64,000 bases of DNA from Candidatus Thalassarchaeum sp. (lineage in GTDB: Archaea; Thermoplasmatota; Poseidoniia; Poseidoniales; Thalassarchaeaceae), in assembly GCA_016777225.1 (NCBI GenBank), contig JADHRW010000005.1:1-64000 (forward strand), given 5' to 3'. Of the stretch, positions 24,211 through 33,568 are shown in pieces; position 1 is the first letter of the stretch; every line of letters starts with the position of its first letter. A model generated the notes under the pieces. It worked only from the letters and a program-made list of their open reading frames with translations. It was not told where the DNA came from and made no database searches. A program made the position numbers and the translations under genes.

Positions 24211-25158
24211 TTAAATTAGTCCCCATCTTTTTTCTAAAGTATCTGAAACACCTTGATAATCTTGACCGCCATTACTATTTGGGTCATGCAAATGAATTGG
24301 AACACCATGACTTGGAGCTTCTGCTAATTTGATATTTCGACGAATAGCAGGATGTACTACAAATTCAGGTAAATGTTCTAAGATTTCTGAAGCAACTTGC
24401 TGATTAAGAAGAGTACTTGCGTGCATAGTCAACAAAACACCATCAACTCCTAATTGAGGATTGAGAAGATTTCGGACTTCCCTAAGTGTACCTGCCAACA
24501 TTGCTAAGCCTTCTAATGCAAAGTATTCTGTTTGAACAGGTATCAATACACCGTCGCTAGCCACTAAAGCATTGATTGTGACTAATCCCAAAGAAGGAGG
24601 GGTGTCAATTATTACAATATCATAATGCGGCAGTAATGGCTGTAATGCCTCTGCTAATCTTCTTTCTCTACCGAGCTGACGTAACATTTCTTGCTCTAAA
24701 CCTACTAAACTCCGATCACCGACTATCATATGAAGACCATCGACGGCTGTTGCATGACGAGCAGTAACTGCTGTCTCTGGCGATAATATTAGATCTCTAG
24801 TTGTATGTTTTACCTTACTTTTGTCTACTCCTAAACCAGTCGCACAATTCCCTTGAGAATCAGCATCGACTACCAAGACTCTGTGGCCTCGTAATGCAAT
24901 TTGTGATGCGATATTAATTACAGTAGTAGTTTTTCCAACACCACCTTTCTGATTAATCACAGTAACTACCCTAGCACGACCACTAGGTGTAGGAGAAGGA
25001 AAGGGTAGTTCTAATGGCTTACTTGTTTGCTGAGTTGTAGTTGGATTTAATTCTTCTTTAGAGGAACGGATATGTTCCTCTTCAGTAAATTCTACATCGA
25101 TAATTAATGGAACTTTTTCAACTTCTGGAAGTCTAGTATCTTCATCATTAATAGACAT
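24211..25158 (-). CDS. parA: ParA/Soj-family chromosome-partitioning ATPase (second)
   Basis: A 315-residue ParA. It has an acidic, Pro/Thr-rich extension of about 65 residues, then VVTVINQKGGVGKTTTVINI (canonical deviant Walker A), VLVVDADSQGN (A-prime) and IVIIDTPPSLGLVTINA (Walker B). It is closer to chromosomal Soj than is the ParA at 4276. ParA dimers bind DNA non-specifically and are discharged by ParB. No parB is present; instead a membrane transporter with a ParB-like N-terminus begins at the very next base. Upstream on the same strand, 73 bases away, is the SAP-domain membrane protein. Confidence 0.95.
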   Translation of the reverse strand: MSINDEDTRLPEVEKVPLIIDVEFTEEEHIRSSKEELNPTTTQQTSKPLELPFPSPTPSGRARVVTVINQKGGVGKTTTVINIASQIALRGHRVLVVDADSQGNCATGLGVDKSKVKHTTRDLILSPETAVTARHATAVDGLHMIVGDRSLVGLEQEMLRQLGRERRLAEALQPLLPHYDIVIIDTPPSLGLVTINALVASDGVLIPVQTEYFALEGLAMLAGTLREVRNLLNPQLGVDGVLLTMHASTLLNQQVASEILEHLPEFVVHPAIRRNIKLAEAPSHGVPIHLHDPNSNGGQDYQGVSDTLEKRWGLI

Positions 25159-25231
25159 ACAGCCCTTTCGGCGCTTGGAAAGAAGTTGAATGTGCCGCTA
25201 TAATTGACTTGGTATTGATTGATTTCTATAG

Positions 25232-27499
25232 TCACTGAGAAGAGCCAATCACTTCGGCCCAAGCAAGCATTCTCCCGGTTTGAGCATCCATTGCATAATT
25301 GATATTATGTTCACGATTAGACTCAACCCATTCTCTACTGCCTACAACTAAAACCTGGCCCTCAGTTAGATCTCCCGGTAAGAAAGAGAATAGATCACTC
25401 TCTTCTGAAACTGAGAGTCTGTAACCATAATTTATACCATCAATATCATGTGAAATGGATAAACCCTCATATCGATTAGTATCGAGAATTCTAGCTTCTA
25501 AATTTTTCAATGTATGAGTAGACGGAATAGCCTCTTGATTCCAAGTAATTTCGCCATCATTTCTTCTTTCGCTCTCAAAAGAGCATGCATCATTCTGACG
25601 AATTATTGCCCATCCAGAAGTTTCATCTGAACGAACCCAAGAAAGATTCCATTCTTCAAAATATTCATTCGATTCTACATTGGATGAGTATGAATAAAAA
25701 CCTTGCCAGATATAGCCATCTGAATCAATTGCAACAGTAATATCTCTATTAGTATAATTGGAACGTAGACAATTGACTGCATCTTCTAAACTGAAACTTC
25801 TAATTTCTGATTCATCCCACATAGCTGTAGACCAATCTTTTTTTGCTGATTCACTTAACTTATCTTCACCAGGCCCTGGTCGGCTAACATAAGTAGAACC
25901 CCAAGGTATAGATTTAGAACCTGAATCAGATGTTATTTGACTCATTTTCATACTAATTGTCAAAGTACCTTCAGGTAGAGCAGCGTCTGTTGCTGTACTC
26001 TCAATAAAACTACAATCTGATGTACTCTGATCTTTATCAATTAAAATATCAACTACTTGTTCGACTGGCCAAGGTACACCACTTTTGACTAAAATATCAA
26101 TATTCATTCTACCAAGGCATCTTTCAACTTCGGTATTAGTTATAGAAACTGGATAAACAAGTCCATGTTCAGCATTCCTCTGTTCACTACCCACTTCCCA
26201 GTTCCAATCTTTATTCCAATCTGATAATGACTCAGATTTCATTCCAGATTCTAACTTTATATCACCAAAGAATTCATGTAATGCAATAGGAGTAAGTGGG
26301 AAAGTCAATATTGTAGCAATACCATCTAAGTTTCCAAAACCATCAGCACCAAAAGTCACAATATTTGCTTTTGTATTATCACCCTCGATATCTGTAAAAG
26401 ATATGTCAGATTCTGATCTGAGAATACTTTGTTCTGCTAATTCATCGTAAATATTTGTATCCATTGAAAGTTGATTACCAGATAAAGACCACCCAAGATT
26501 ACCACAAATATTAGTTTCTTTCCAAGTCTTACCCTCTAAATCAATATTAAGATTATGTGTGATTTTTTGCTGGACTGTTAGATGAGAACGTCCATACGCA
26601 TCTTTCACAGAAACGACACCTTGTAGAGATGATTCGGCGGAATCAATAGGGTGTGTAATCTCAGAACTATCGCCTTGAATTATCTCTATTGAACCAGTAC
26701 CCGCCAGATTAACGGTTAACCTATTACATGCATCTTGGATTGCAGTTTCAGGTAATGCGTCTCTTAACAAAGAAACCATCTCATCACCTTCAAGATCTAT
26801 CAATCCATCACTCAAAGTAAATGTCATTGAATCATCATAATTCAAAGGACGTGCTTGAAATGAGGAGTCGGCAGATAGGAAATAAAATACACCAGCACTA
26901 ACCAATAAAATAACTAAGGAAATCGCTGAAATTTGTAATCTATATTTCTTGAAAATATCTAATGAAGGGAGAGTAATAGTGACCGACGGTTTTTCAACAT
27001 CTTCACTTTGATGTTTTATTTCGACTTCCTTTCTATGTAAATCACTAGATTCTCCATCCCATGGATCATCATCTTCTAAAATCAGAGATTCCTCATGCTG
27101 ATTATCATCTAAAATAGGTTTCTCTTCAATAATTTCTGCCTCTAATATTTCCGCTTCCATTATTTCATTTTCAGAAATAATCGATTCTTTAATCGGCTTG
27201 ATTTCATCATCATCAACTCGTGAGATTAAACGATCAATTGCATCATCAATTTCTCTAGATGAGCGGACTTTATCTTTGATTACTGCATCCTGAGGTTGAA
27301 CTTGAGCAATCTCGATATTTTCATCATCAAGAAATAATTCTTTATCATCCTGATTTTTCAAATTATTCTCTAAAATTCTCACAATCAAGTCTGCTTTATT
27401 GCCTGAGATTAATAATTCGCCTTTTTTACATATCTCCCTTAACTCAGAAACCTTCATTTCAGATAATGAGTCGAAGGTAAAAGACTCCTCGTCGGACAT
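25232..27499 (-). CDS. SAP-domain transmembrane protein
   Basis: A 755-residue single-pass protein. Residues about 9-45 form a SAP-like motif (SEMKVSELREICKKG, then SGNKADLIVRILENN), a helix-extended-helix fold usually linked to DNA binding. A very acidic linker follows to about residue 180. One transmembrane helix (LQISAISLVILLVSAGVFYF, about 186-208) separates it from an exterior region of about 540 residues with several Cys and many sequons. The topology would put the SAP domain in the cytosol. The frame is open from TTG 27535, but ATG 27499 is better placed. It precedes parA and the ParB-like transporter on the same strand. Confidence 0.8.
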   Translation of the reverse strand: MSDEESFTFDSLSEMKVSELREICKKGELLISGNKADLIVRILENNLKNQDDKELFLDDENIEIAQVQPQDAVIKDKVRSSREIDDAIDRLISRVDDDEIKPIKESIISENEIMEAEILEAEIIEEKPILDDNQHEESLILEDDDPWDGESSDLHRKEVEIKHQSEDVEKPSVTITLPSLDIFKKYRLQISAISLVILLVSAGVFYFLSADSSFQARPLNYDDSMTFTLSDGLIDLEGDEMVSLLRDALPETAIQDACNRLTVNLAGTGSIEIIQGDSSEITHPIDSAESSLQGVVSVKDAYGRSHLTVQQKITHNLNIDLEGKTWKETNICGNLGWSLSGNQLSMDTNIYDELAEQSILRSESDISFTDIEGDNTKANIVTFGADGFGNLDGIATILTFPLTPIALHEFFGDIKLESGMKSESLSDWNKDWNWEVGSEQRNAEHGLVYPVSITNTEVERCLGRMNIDILVKSGVPWPVEQVVDILIDKDQSTSDCSFIESTATDAALPEGTLTISMKMSQITSDSGSKSIPWGSTYVSRPGPGEDKLSESAKKDWSTAMWDESEIRSFSLEDAVNCLRSNYTNRDITVAIDSDGYIWQGFYSYSSNVESNEYFEEWNLSWVRSDETSGWAIIRQNDACSFESERRNDGEITWNQEAIPSTHTLKNLEARILDTNRYEGLSISHDIDGINYGYRLSVSEESDLFSFLPGDLTEGQVLVVGSREWVESNREHNINYAMDAQTGRMLAWAEVIGSSQ

Positions 27500-27560
27500 A
27501 GTTAACAGGCTTAGTCGAATAGTCGGGTCTTTCAATACCTTCCTTCTTTTGTGTTACAGA

Positions 27561-28598
27561 ATGGCTAGTAGTGGACAAAAATACCATTTGCGGAGCCAAA
27601 GAACTCAAGAAGGATTGGCGGTCGCGCGAATTATGGACCCTCGATTAGTAATTCTCTCTCGTGGACCACAGTTATACTCAACAAAACGAATTGCCGATGA
27701 GGCAGAAAAGGCAGGGTGGGCAGTTAAAATTCTAGATCCTCTAAAAATTGGTCCACCTCCCTTTGGCGATAATAAAAAAAGTGAACTCCAGCACAAAGGA
27801 TGGGCGATAGATTGCGAGGCAATAATTCCAAGAATTGGTTATTCTATCACCGAAAAAGGGACCGATAGAGTGAGAGATTTTGAAAGAATGGGTGTGATTG
27901 TAATGAATTCCAGTGATGGAATTAAAAGAAGCAGAGACAAATTAATCGCTGGACAAGCATTGGCAGAGGGAGGAATTCCTGTCCCTATTACTGCCCAAAT
28001 AGTCACATGGGAAGATACAAACAGAGCCATCACTAGAGTTGGTGGAACTCCTTGCGTAGTTAAATCAACAGAAGGCACGCATGGTTCAGGGGTCTTCCTA
28101 GCACATACTGAACAACATGCCCGTCAATTAGTCTATCAGATGTTAGAAAGAGGAATGAGACCTTTGGTACAGGAATATATCGAAGAATCTCATGGAAAAG
28201 ATATACGAGCATTAGTAGTTGGAGGAAAAGTAGTAGCATGTATGCGTAGAAGGGCTAATGGAAACGAATTCCGCTCAAATTTTCACCTGGGTGGTAGTGT
28301 GGAAAAAATCGAAATTGACCCTAGATTTGAAAAAATCGCTGTAAAGGCTGCAGAAATTCTAGGTCTTGAAATCGCTGGAGTCGATTTGTTAGAATCTAAA
28401 AGAGGCGCACTTGTATTAGAAGTAAATTCGAGCCCTGGATTAGAAGGTATTGAGAGGGCATCTGAGAACAATGTAGCAGGTGCAATTGCGGAAAGATTGA
28501 ATGATTTATTGAGAATTTCTAATCAAAAAAAAGATCTAACATCTATTGATAATCAAGGGCATAATTCTTTTAGAAATAGTGGTAAGTCTGAATCATAA
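27561..28598 (+). CDS. rimK: RimK-family ATP-grasp ligase
   Basis: An ATP-grasp enzyme of about 345 residues that joins an amino acid, typically glutamate, to a carboxylate on a protein or small molecule. The N-terminal domain has LVILSRGPQLYSTKRI, then PRIGY and GVIVMNSSDGI. The ATP-grasp core includes PCVVKSTEGTHGSGVFLA, VQEYIEESHGKDIRALVVG, and the Mg-binding GVDLLESKRGALVLEVNSSPGLEGIE region. The family includes S6 modification, coenzyme gamma-F420 ligase and LysX; this one cannot be assigned further. ATG 27561 is used, and ATG 27633 is the other start. It is divergent from the SAP-protein gene across about 60 bases. Confidence 0.9.
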   Translation: MASSGQKYHLRSQRTQEGLAVARIMDPRLVILSRGPQLYSTKRIADEAEKAGWAVKILDPLKIGPPPFGDNKKSELQHKGWAIDCEAIIPRIGYSITEKGTDRVRDFERMGVIVMNSSDGIKRSRDKLIAGQALAEGGIPVPITAQIVTWEDTNRAITRVGGTPCVVKSTEGTHGSGVFLAHTEQHARQLVYQMLERGMRPLVQEYIEESHGKDIRALVVGGKVVACMRRRANGNEFRSNFHLGGSVEKIEIDPRFEKIAVKAAEILGLEIAGVDLLESKRGALVLEVNSSPGLEGIERASENNVAGAIAERLNDLLRISNQKKDLTSIDNQGHNSFRNSGKSES

Positions 28599-28623
28599 TT
28601 TTTAATATCGGCTTTTTTATTAT
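28599..28623 (+). terminator. T-rich terminator after rimK
   Basis: Directly after the rimK stop come a run of five T, then a run of six T (28613-28618) with further T/A. Archaeal RNA polymerase terminates at such oligo-T tracts without a hairpin. The placement between two same-strand genes fits. Confidence 0.5.
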
Positions 28624-28711
28624 TACATTAGAAAAGGCTTCGCATCTATCACAACAAGAGAAGCATTCAAGTTCAATCAGGGAATCTTGGGCTTGTCTAT
28701 ACGGACATGGG

Positions 28712-29854
28712 ATGCACGTCGTTCGCGACGCTGAGGCGAGGGAATTGACTAAACAGAATGAAAAGATTGGTGACTCTTGGGTTGATAAAAACTTGAGAAA
28801 TGAACCTATTTTGAATAGTAGTGAATTATTAATTCATACCAAAAATCTTCCACAACGTCTCCAGAGATTGGCATTATTACCATGGTTCGAATGTTGGTTA
28901 CAACAATTAAGGACAGAAAAGAAAAGTGAGCATACAATTAGAGCTTATGTTGTAGCAGCAAAAACATTCACTATGACTTCATTACCAAATGAAAAGCCTG
29001 AAACATGGGATATAGTACAAGAGTTACGTGTTTCAGATTTATTTACTAGATGTGAGCCTAATAATGGTAGAATAGATTCATGGTTAAATACAATTGGAAA
29101 TTTACGTCCAGCCACAATTAATGCCAGAATTGCAGCAATAACACATCTTCTAAAGTGGTTAGGTTATACAATCCCTGAATGGATTCAAAGACCGACTAGA
29201 TCAAGATCTCTGCCAAGAACTTTAGGAAAGAGAGATTTACAGAAAGTAAGACTTGCAGCAACGAGATCTGAAGATCCAATAGCCTTCCCAATCATTACAA
29301 TGATGTTAGATACTGGATTAAGATGTTCTGAGATATGTAATCTAGATTTAGATGATGTAGACTTAGATGATTTATCCGCTTTAGTAATTGGAGGGAAAGG
29401 AGAAAAAGATCGGACCGTTCTTTTTACAAATGCTACACTAAATGCACTGGAAGCTTGGAGACCAATAAGAAATGCAAGATTAAAATCCTGTGTAAGAAAA
29501 GAAGATGAACGATCTTTATTCTTTTCAAGTAGGAGTCGGAGATTAAATCCTCGTTCTGTTCAAAAATTACTTGATCGTATTGCTGACGCTTCAGATATAC
29601 CCAGGACAAGACTGAGCCCGCATGTGTTGAGACACTCTTTTGCTACTGGATTATTAGAAAGAGGGGCTGATTTGGTAACTATACAGAGACTTTTAGGACA
29701 TGCTAATATCTCTACGACTAGAGTTTACCTAGAAATTGGAGACCAAACATTGAGAGAGATTTATCATCGTGCACAGTCAACACCAAGTTTAGCTGAATCA
29801 GAAAATGAATCAATAATTGGAAATAGAACAGAGAAATCTCCAATAATTAACTAA
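28712..29854 (+). CDS. xerA: tyrosine recombinase (XerA/XerC-like)
   Basis: A 380-residue site-specific recombinase. The N-terminal SAM-like DNA-binding domain (about 55-165) contains SEHTIRAY and ATINARIAAITHLLKWL. The catalytic domain has Arg in LDTGLRCSEI, Lys in GGKGEKDRTV, His and Arg in SPHVLRHSFATGLLERGA, His in LLGHANISTT and the nucleophile Tyr in RVYLEIG. All catalytic residues are intact. It probably resolves chromosome dimers at a dif-like site, as XerA does in other archaea. It is longer at both ends than typical XerA. No phage genes or attachment repeats flank it, so I read it as a housekeeping enzyme. Confidence 0.92.
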   Translation: MHVVRDAEARELTKQNEKIGDSWVDKNLRNEPILNSSELLIHTKNLPQRLQRLALLPWFECWLQQLRTEKKSEHTIRAYVVAAKTFTMTSLPNEKPETWDIVQELRVSDLFTRCEPNNGRIDSWLNTIGNLRPATINARIAAITHLLKWLGYTIPEWIQRPTRSRSLPRTLGKRDLQKVRLAATRSEDPIAFPIITMMLDTGLRCSEICNLDLDDVDLDDLSALVIGGKGEKDRTVLFTNATLNALEAWRPIRNARLKSCVRKEDERSLFFSSRSRRLNPRSVQKLLDRIADASDIPRTRLSPHVLRHSFATGLLERGADLVTIQRLLGHANISTTRVYLEIGDQTLREIYHRAQSTPSLAESENESIIGNRTEKSPIIN

Positions 29855-30049
29855 TTATTTTCGAGCAGGATTTTTTTTGTTATCTCTTTTGTTAACAACA
29901 TCAGGGCCTTGCCATTCTCTATTAGCAGACATACCATTGCCTTGATGGCCTGGAAGAGGGCAGTGTTTGCCTGCACGGCACCTAGAGCAGTTATCATTAG
30001 GGGGCTTTTCTACTGTCTTTACCAGACGACCATACTTCCTCCTAGGCAT
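29855..30049 (-). CDS. small Cys/His-rich basic protein
   Basis: A 64-residue protein from ATG 30049 (MPRRKYGRLVKTVEK). A central cluster CSRCRAGKHCPLPGH could bind one zinc, and the C-terminus is basic (NKRDNKKNPARK). An upstream ATG at 30064 adds MKFII. No Shine-Dalgarno is evident. Its last codons lie opposite the T-run following xerA. The cysteine pattern and sensible composition make it more likely than the overlapping plus-strand frame, but function is unknown. Confidence 0.5.
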   Translation of the reverse strand: MPRRKYGRLVKTVEKPPNDNCSRCRAGKHCPLPGHQGNGMSANREWQGPDVVNKRDNKKNPARK

Positions 30050-30153
30050 GATAATGAATTTCATCGGCGGGCTTTAGCAGTTCGTATCACTTCTTCACAA
30101 AAATTCATACATTTATCAGTCGACTTGATGTTTAAGTTACATCACGCATTGTC

Positions 30154-31008
30154 GTGGAAGAAGTTTCTAGTTCCAGAAAACCTCTTGGTTGCGACCCAAA
30201 TAATAGTTTACTATTCGCCCAAGTTATTTCAGGCGAACCAAAGATGATAATAGATGGAGAGGGGTTTCTTCGTTCTGTTAATTGGCATGATAAAAAAAAT
30301 AATGTTTATCTAGGAGATGTGGCCAATGTTTCTCTACGTTCATTGGGTCCTCATGACCCTCCCAAATTTATTAAAAAACCAGATTTTGATGAACAAAGAT
30401 GGGTTTTAACATCATCTGCAGGGGAACTAAAAATTAAGATTACAAGCGATGTATATTGGGGATTTGGATTATTTTCTAAATGTTTCTTTAATATTATTGA
30501 ATTAACTGGTCCTTTATCACTCAGAGCAAGGTGTGTTCATGATATAATGGCTTCATTAGGTAGAAATCCGTGGGAAGCAAGTAGAGTTAAAAAATTCGAA
30601 AAAGAGACAAATGCTACGATTAGTCAACATGGGAAATGTTGGGAAGAGTTAGTAAAATATGCTCGTGATGAAATGGAAGAAGAAATAAAAATAGTAGAAG
30701 AAGAAGTCAAATCTTTAATTGGCACCGAAAAAGGAATTGAAAGAATTCTAGAGCTTGCAAAATACGCTATAGAAGATGCTAGAGCCGCTCTTTTAGATAG
30801 AAATGCACCTGCAGTAGAAAGAGCATTGGGGAGAGCGATTACTGCATTGATTGAAGCTAAGCCAAATACAGAAGTAAGATCTTCAGAATTAGAATCTTTG
30901 ATTATCAGAGTAGAGAATATTGATATTAGAAATAAAGATGAACAAATTAATGCATCAGATTTATTAAAAAATGATATTGATTTTGTAGATCTGACAGAGT
31001 CAGAATAA
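30154..31008 (+). CDS. hypothetical protein with acidic helical C-terminus
   Basis: I do not recognise this 284-residue soluble protein. The first half (to about residue 150) looks mixed alpha/beta, with several Trp and Phe. Residues about 165-230 are a charged helical segment (YARDEMEEEIKIVEEEV, then a small-residue helix with AIEDARAALLDRNAPAVERA). The start is GTG 30154; ATG 30244 is possible. It ends two bases before the stop codon of Sec61 beta on the opposite strand. Confidence 0.65.
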   Translation: MEEVSSSRKPLGCDPNNSLLFAQVISGEPKMIIDGEGFLRSVNWHDKKNNVYLGDVANVSLRSLGPHDPPKFIKKPDFDEQRWVLTSSAGELKIKITSDVYWGFGLFSKCFFNIIELTGPLSLRARCVHDIMASLGRNPWEASRVKKFEKETNATISQHGKCWEELVKYARDEMEEEIKIVEEEVKSLIGTEKGIERILELAKYAIEDARAALLDRNAPAVERALGRAITALIEAKPNTEVRSSELESLIIRVENIDIRNKDEQINASDLLKNDIDFVDLTESE

Positions 31009-31010
31009 AA

Positions 31011-31202
31011 TCAAAGTCCGAAAGTACGACCTAACCAATGAATAACACCATGGTTAGCCAGATAAACTGATACAGAAAAGAAGATACAAATGAAGTAAAT
31101 TGTACCCCTTGAGATTTGAATAGCATCTTCAGACTCTTCATCGAAGTATCGAATCAAACCAGCTGCTTGCTGAATTCCACTGCCCTTCTTGTCCTTAGCC
31201 AT
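31011..31202 (-). CDS. secG: preprotein translocase subunit Sec61-beta (SecG-like)
   Basis: A small tail-anchored subunit of the SecYEG/Sec61 channel. From ATG 31202 it has 63 residues: a basic, Gly-rich N-terminus (MAKDKKGSG), the family motif AAGLIRYFDEESEDAIQISR, then one transmembrane helix (TIYFICIFFSVSVYLANHGV). The length and order match archaeal Sec61 beta. ATG 31217 is an alternative start that adds MSVGES. Confidence 0.88.
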   Translation of the reverse strand: MAKDKKGSGIQQAAGLIRYFDEESEDAIQISRGTIYFICIFFSVSVYLANHGVIHWLGRTFGL

Positions 31203-31290
31203 CGACTCGCCGACCGACATAGAGTATTTCAACGCGGCGAATCAATGAATTCGAAGAAATAAAGGAAAATTAACTAGAATAATGTCTAAA

Positions 31291-31647
31291 TTATGGGTCT
31301 AATGTCTCAATTAAAACACAGCCACCATCAAGTTCTACAATACAAGATGCTGCGTCCATTGCTGTTTCCAGCCCCATTGTCATGAGTATTTCTCTACGAG
31401 ATCCATTATCTGATTGGAAAATTAGTCTATGACTTAATGCGTCGAGTACGCGCTTATCTACAATCTGCCAAATCCATTCATCTCTTTCAACATTAATCAA
31501 AGCCTCTACGGGAACTAATGGGCCTTGTTTAACTCCATTCGTTCTTGCTCTTTTCATTAGTTCAGCAAGTTTTCTTGATGCACCACCCTTATCAGTTCTA
31601 ATCGGATCTCCTGTTTCTTTCGCTATACGTCGCCTTAATCGTGTCAT
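31291..31647 (-). CDS. hypothetical protein
   Basis: I do not recognise this 118-residue protein. It starts with a basic segment (MTRLRRRIAKETG), has a helical central part and ends in a hydrophobic beta stretch (ASCIVELDGGCVLIETLD). No transmembrane helix or metal site is seen. ATG 31653 lies two codons upstream. An exact inverted repeat sits directly before the start (31660-31675), so it may be autoregulated or controlled by a repressor. It is divergent from the NSUN methyltransferase gene. Confidence 0.6.
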   Translation of the reverse strand: MTRLRRRIAKETGDPIRTDKGGASRKLAELMKRARTNGVKQGPLVPVEALINVERDEWIWQIVDKRVLDALSHRLIFQSDNGSRREILMTMGLETAMDAASCIVELDGGCVLIETLDP

Positions 31648-31659
31648 GTGCATCCCAAA

Positions 31660-31675
31660 TACGGTAACTACCGTA
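31660..31675. promoter_or_regulatory. palindrome upstream of the 31647 gene (possible operator)
   Basis: TACGGTA AC TACCGTA is a perfect 7-base inverted repeat with a two-base spacer, 12 bases before the start codon of the minus-strand gene. A second repeat, AACCC CTGA GGGTT (675-688 in this kilobase, overlapping by one base), follows. Dyads placed here often bind a dimeric repressor. Use as an RNA hairpin is the alternative. Confidence 0.4.
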
Positions 31676-31824
31676 ACCCCTGAGGGTTTGTTTGAAGGTA
31701 TAACTATTTATGGAAATTAAATCTATTAGGGACGGTTTTCTTTAGTGAAAAAATAATTCCAAGTATGAACTTATCAATAATGCTCTTCCGTTTGGTTCAT
31801 GGCTAATAGGTCAACCGTTGAGAT

Positions 31825-33477
31825 ATGGGTTTGGATGAGCGCTCTTGGGATACGATTGCCTCGGAGAGTGTTCTTCTCAATGCAGTTAGCAAATGGAGAG
31901 ATGACTCAGACACATGGTTGAAACACTCTGTAGAAAGATTATCTGAGACAGTCAGAGTAAACCCTCTAAGAAATGATAAAGAATGGGTTGAAAATTGGCT
32001 TAAAGCAAACGGTGCTAAAAAAATAGATTGGTTTACTGGTGTAGGAAGTGCATGGATTTTACCTTTTGAAAGAGGAAAAGCAGAAGGGGATATTAAAATA
32101 ATATTATCAGCATTACATGAAACTGGTCGATTAACTCGTCAAGAGGCTGTTTCTATGATACCAGCAATTGCTTTGGATGCGAAACCAGGAGATGTCGTTC
32201 TTGATATGTGTGCTAGTCCTGGCTCTAAAACAACGCAAATTGCTGAACATCTAAATGAAAAAGGAATTGTAATGGCTAATGAAGTAGTGAATAGTAGGAT
32301 TAATACATTAGTTGCTAATACTAAACGCCATGGTTCCATTACACCAATTATTGTACATCATGATGGGCGATTTATACCTAAAGTACCTGTAAGTGGCTTT
32401 GATAAAATTCTAGTTGATGCGCCCTGTACTGGTTCGGCCACAACAAGGAAGAATCCTGATGTTTGGAATAAGTGGCTACCATCCGGAGGTCGAACTCTAC
32501 ATAAATTACAGCTTGAATTATTAGTTAGGGCGATAAATCTCACTAAACCAGGTGGTAAAATAGTATATTCTACTTGTTCTCTTGATCCAGTTGAAAATGA
32601 AGCAGTTATTGCAGAAATTCTTAGGAGATTTAACTATATTTCTTTAGTTTCACCTACAGATTTGATAAAGAAAATACCTAGCAGAGAAGGGTTTATTGAA
32701 TGGCCAAATCTAGATGATAATGGGATGATTTCTGATAATATCAATATAGAAAAATCAATGTCATCTCCTGATGAATATGATATTAAAGAACAACTTCCAA
32801 ATTGTTTAAGAATATGGAATGATGATGTAGATGCAGGGGGTTTCTTTGTAGCAATATTAGCAAAATCATCAAATTATCAAGAGCCTAATGTTGAGATTGA
32901 TAGAATATTAGAGCCAGAACAAATCAAGCCTGATGAGAGTAATTTTCCACAACCAATCGAATCAGATATGCACACTATGATTAAACAAAATCTAGGCTGG
33001 GAACAAGAAAATCTGTGGATTAGAGGTAAGAATATATTGTGGTCTACTACGGAAGCGAGAGAAATATGGAAATCAGAAAGAAGCAAAAGAAGTGGACGGA
33101 CTCTCATACCTGGAAATCGATGGAGGCCACTGAGAGTTATACACCTCGGATTATTAAGTCTAAAGTTAGAAAAAAATAAAATGGAGCGGGTTTATGGGAG
33201 AGCGGTTAGAAAAATTGTTCCTGAAATTAAATCAGGCAAATCAGAAGTCAGCAGTCAAGTCATTAATGAATTATTAATTGGTAAAGAGCCTCCTGCTTAT
33301 GAGATAAGCCTGGAGTTAGACCAAATACGAGGTGGACATTTATTAATCGAAGAAAATCAAGGAGAATGTCTGCCCGTTTGGATAGGAGGGAGGGTATCGC
33401 TGATGATTTCTGAACAAGAAAGAAGAATATTGAGAGCAAAAAGGAAATTACCAATAATTCTAGATGAAGAAGAATGA
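31825..33477 (+). CDS. RNA m5C methyltransferase, NOL1/NOP2/Sun family
   Basis: A 550-residue SAM-dependent methyltransferase for cytosine C5 in tRNA or rRNA. The SAM site is VVLDMCASPGSKTTQIAEHL. The two catalytic cysteines lie in LVDAPCTGSATTRKNPDVW and IVYSTCSLDPVENEAVI, the arrangement of the NSUN family. The N-terminal region (about 1-110) is the usual RNA-binding part. A C-terminal extension (about 380-550) with WRPLRVIHLGLLSLKLEKN is longer than in minimal archaeal members and may be a PUA-like RNA-binding domain. The exact target nucleotide cannot be told. Confidence 0.92.
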   Translation: MGLDERSWDTIASESVLLNAVSKWRDDSDTWLKHSVERLSETVRVNPLRNDKEWVENWLKANGAKKIDWFTGVGSAWILPFERGKAEGDIKIILSALHETGRLTRQEAVSMIPAIALDAKPGDVVLDMCASPGSKTTQIAEHLNEKGIVMANEVVNSRINTLVANTKRHGSITPIIVHHDGRFIPKVPVSGFDKILVDAPCTGSATTRKNPDVWNKWLPSGGRTLHKLQLELLVRAINLTKPGGKIVYSTCSLDPVENEAVIAEILRRFNYISLVSPTDLIKKIPSREGFIEWPNLDDNGMISDNINIEKSMSSPDEYDIKEQLPNCLRIWNDDVDAGGFFVAILAKSSNYQEPNVEIDRILEPEQIKPDESNFPQPIESDMHTMIKQNLGWEQENLWIRGKNILWSTTEAREIWKSERSKRSGRTLIPGNRWRPLRVIHLGLLSLKLEKNKMERVYGRAVRKIVPEIKSGKSEVSSQVINELLIGKEPPAYEISLELDQIRGGHLLIEENQGECLPVWIGGRVSLMISEQERRILRAKRKLPIILDEEE

Positions 33478-33568
33478 CGCTGAATCTAGACAAATGACTA
33501 GAAATATATTGAAATAAATAGCATATGTTCAATAGCCGCACTCAGAGAGAGTCAGTTAGGGTGAAATT

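Noticed and set aside
29909..30247. Plus-strand 112-codon frame
   Set aside because: Its composition is unlike a protein, and it overlaps both a Cys-cluster gene on the other strand and the start of a larger gene.
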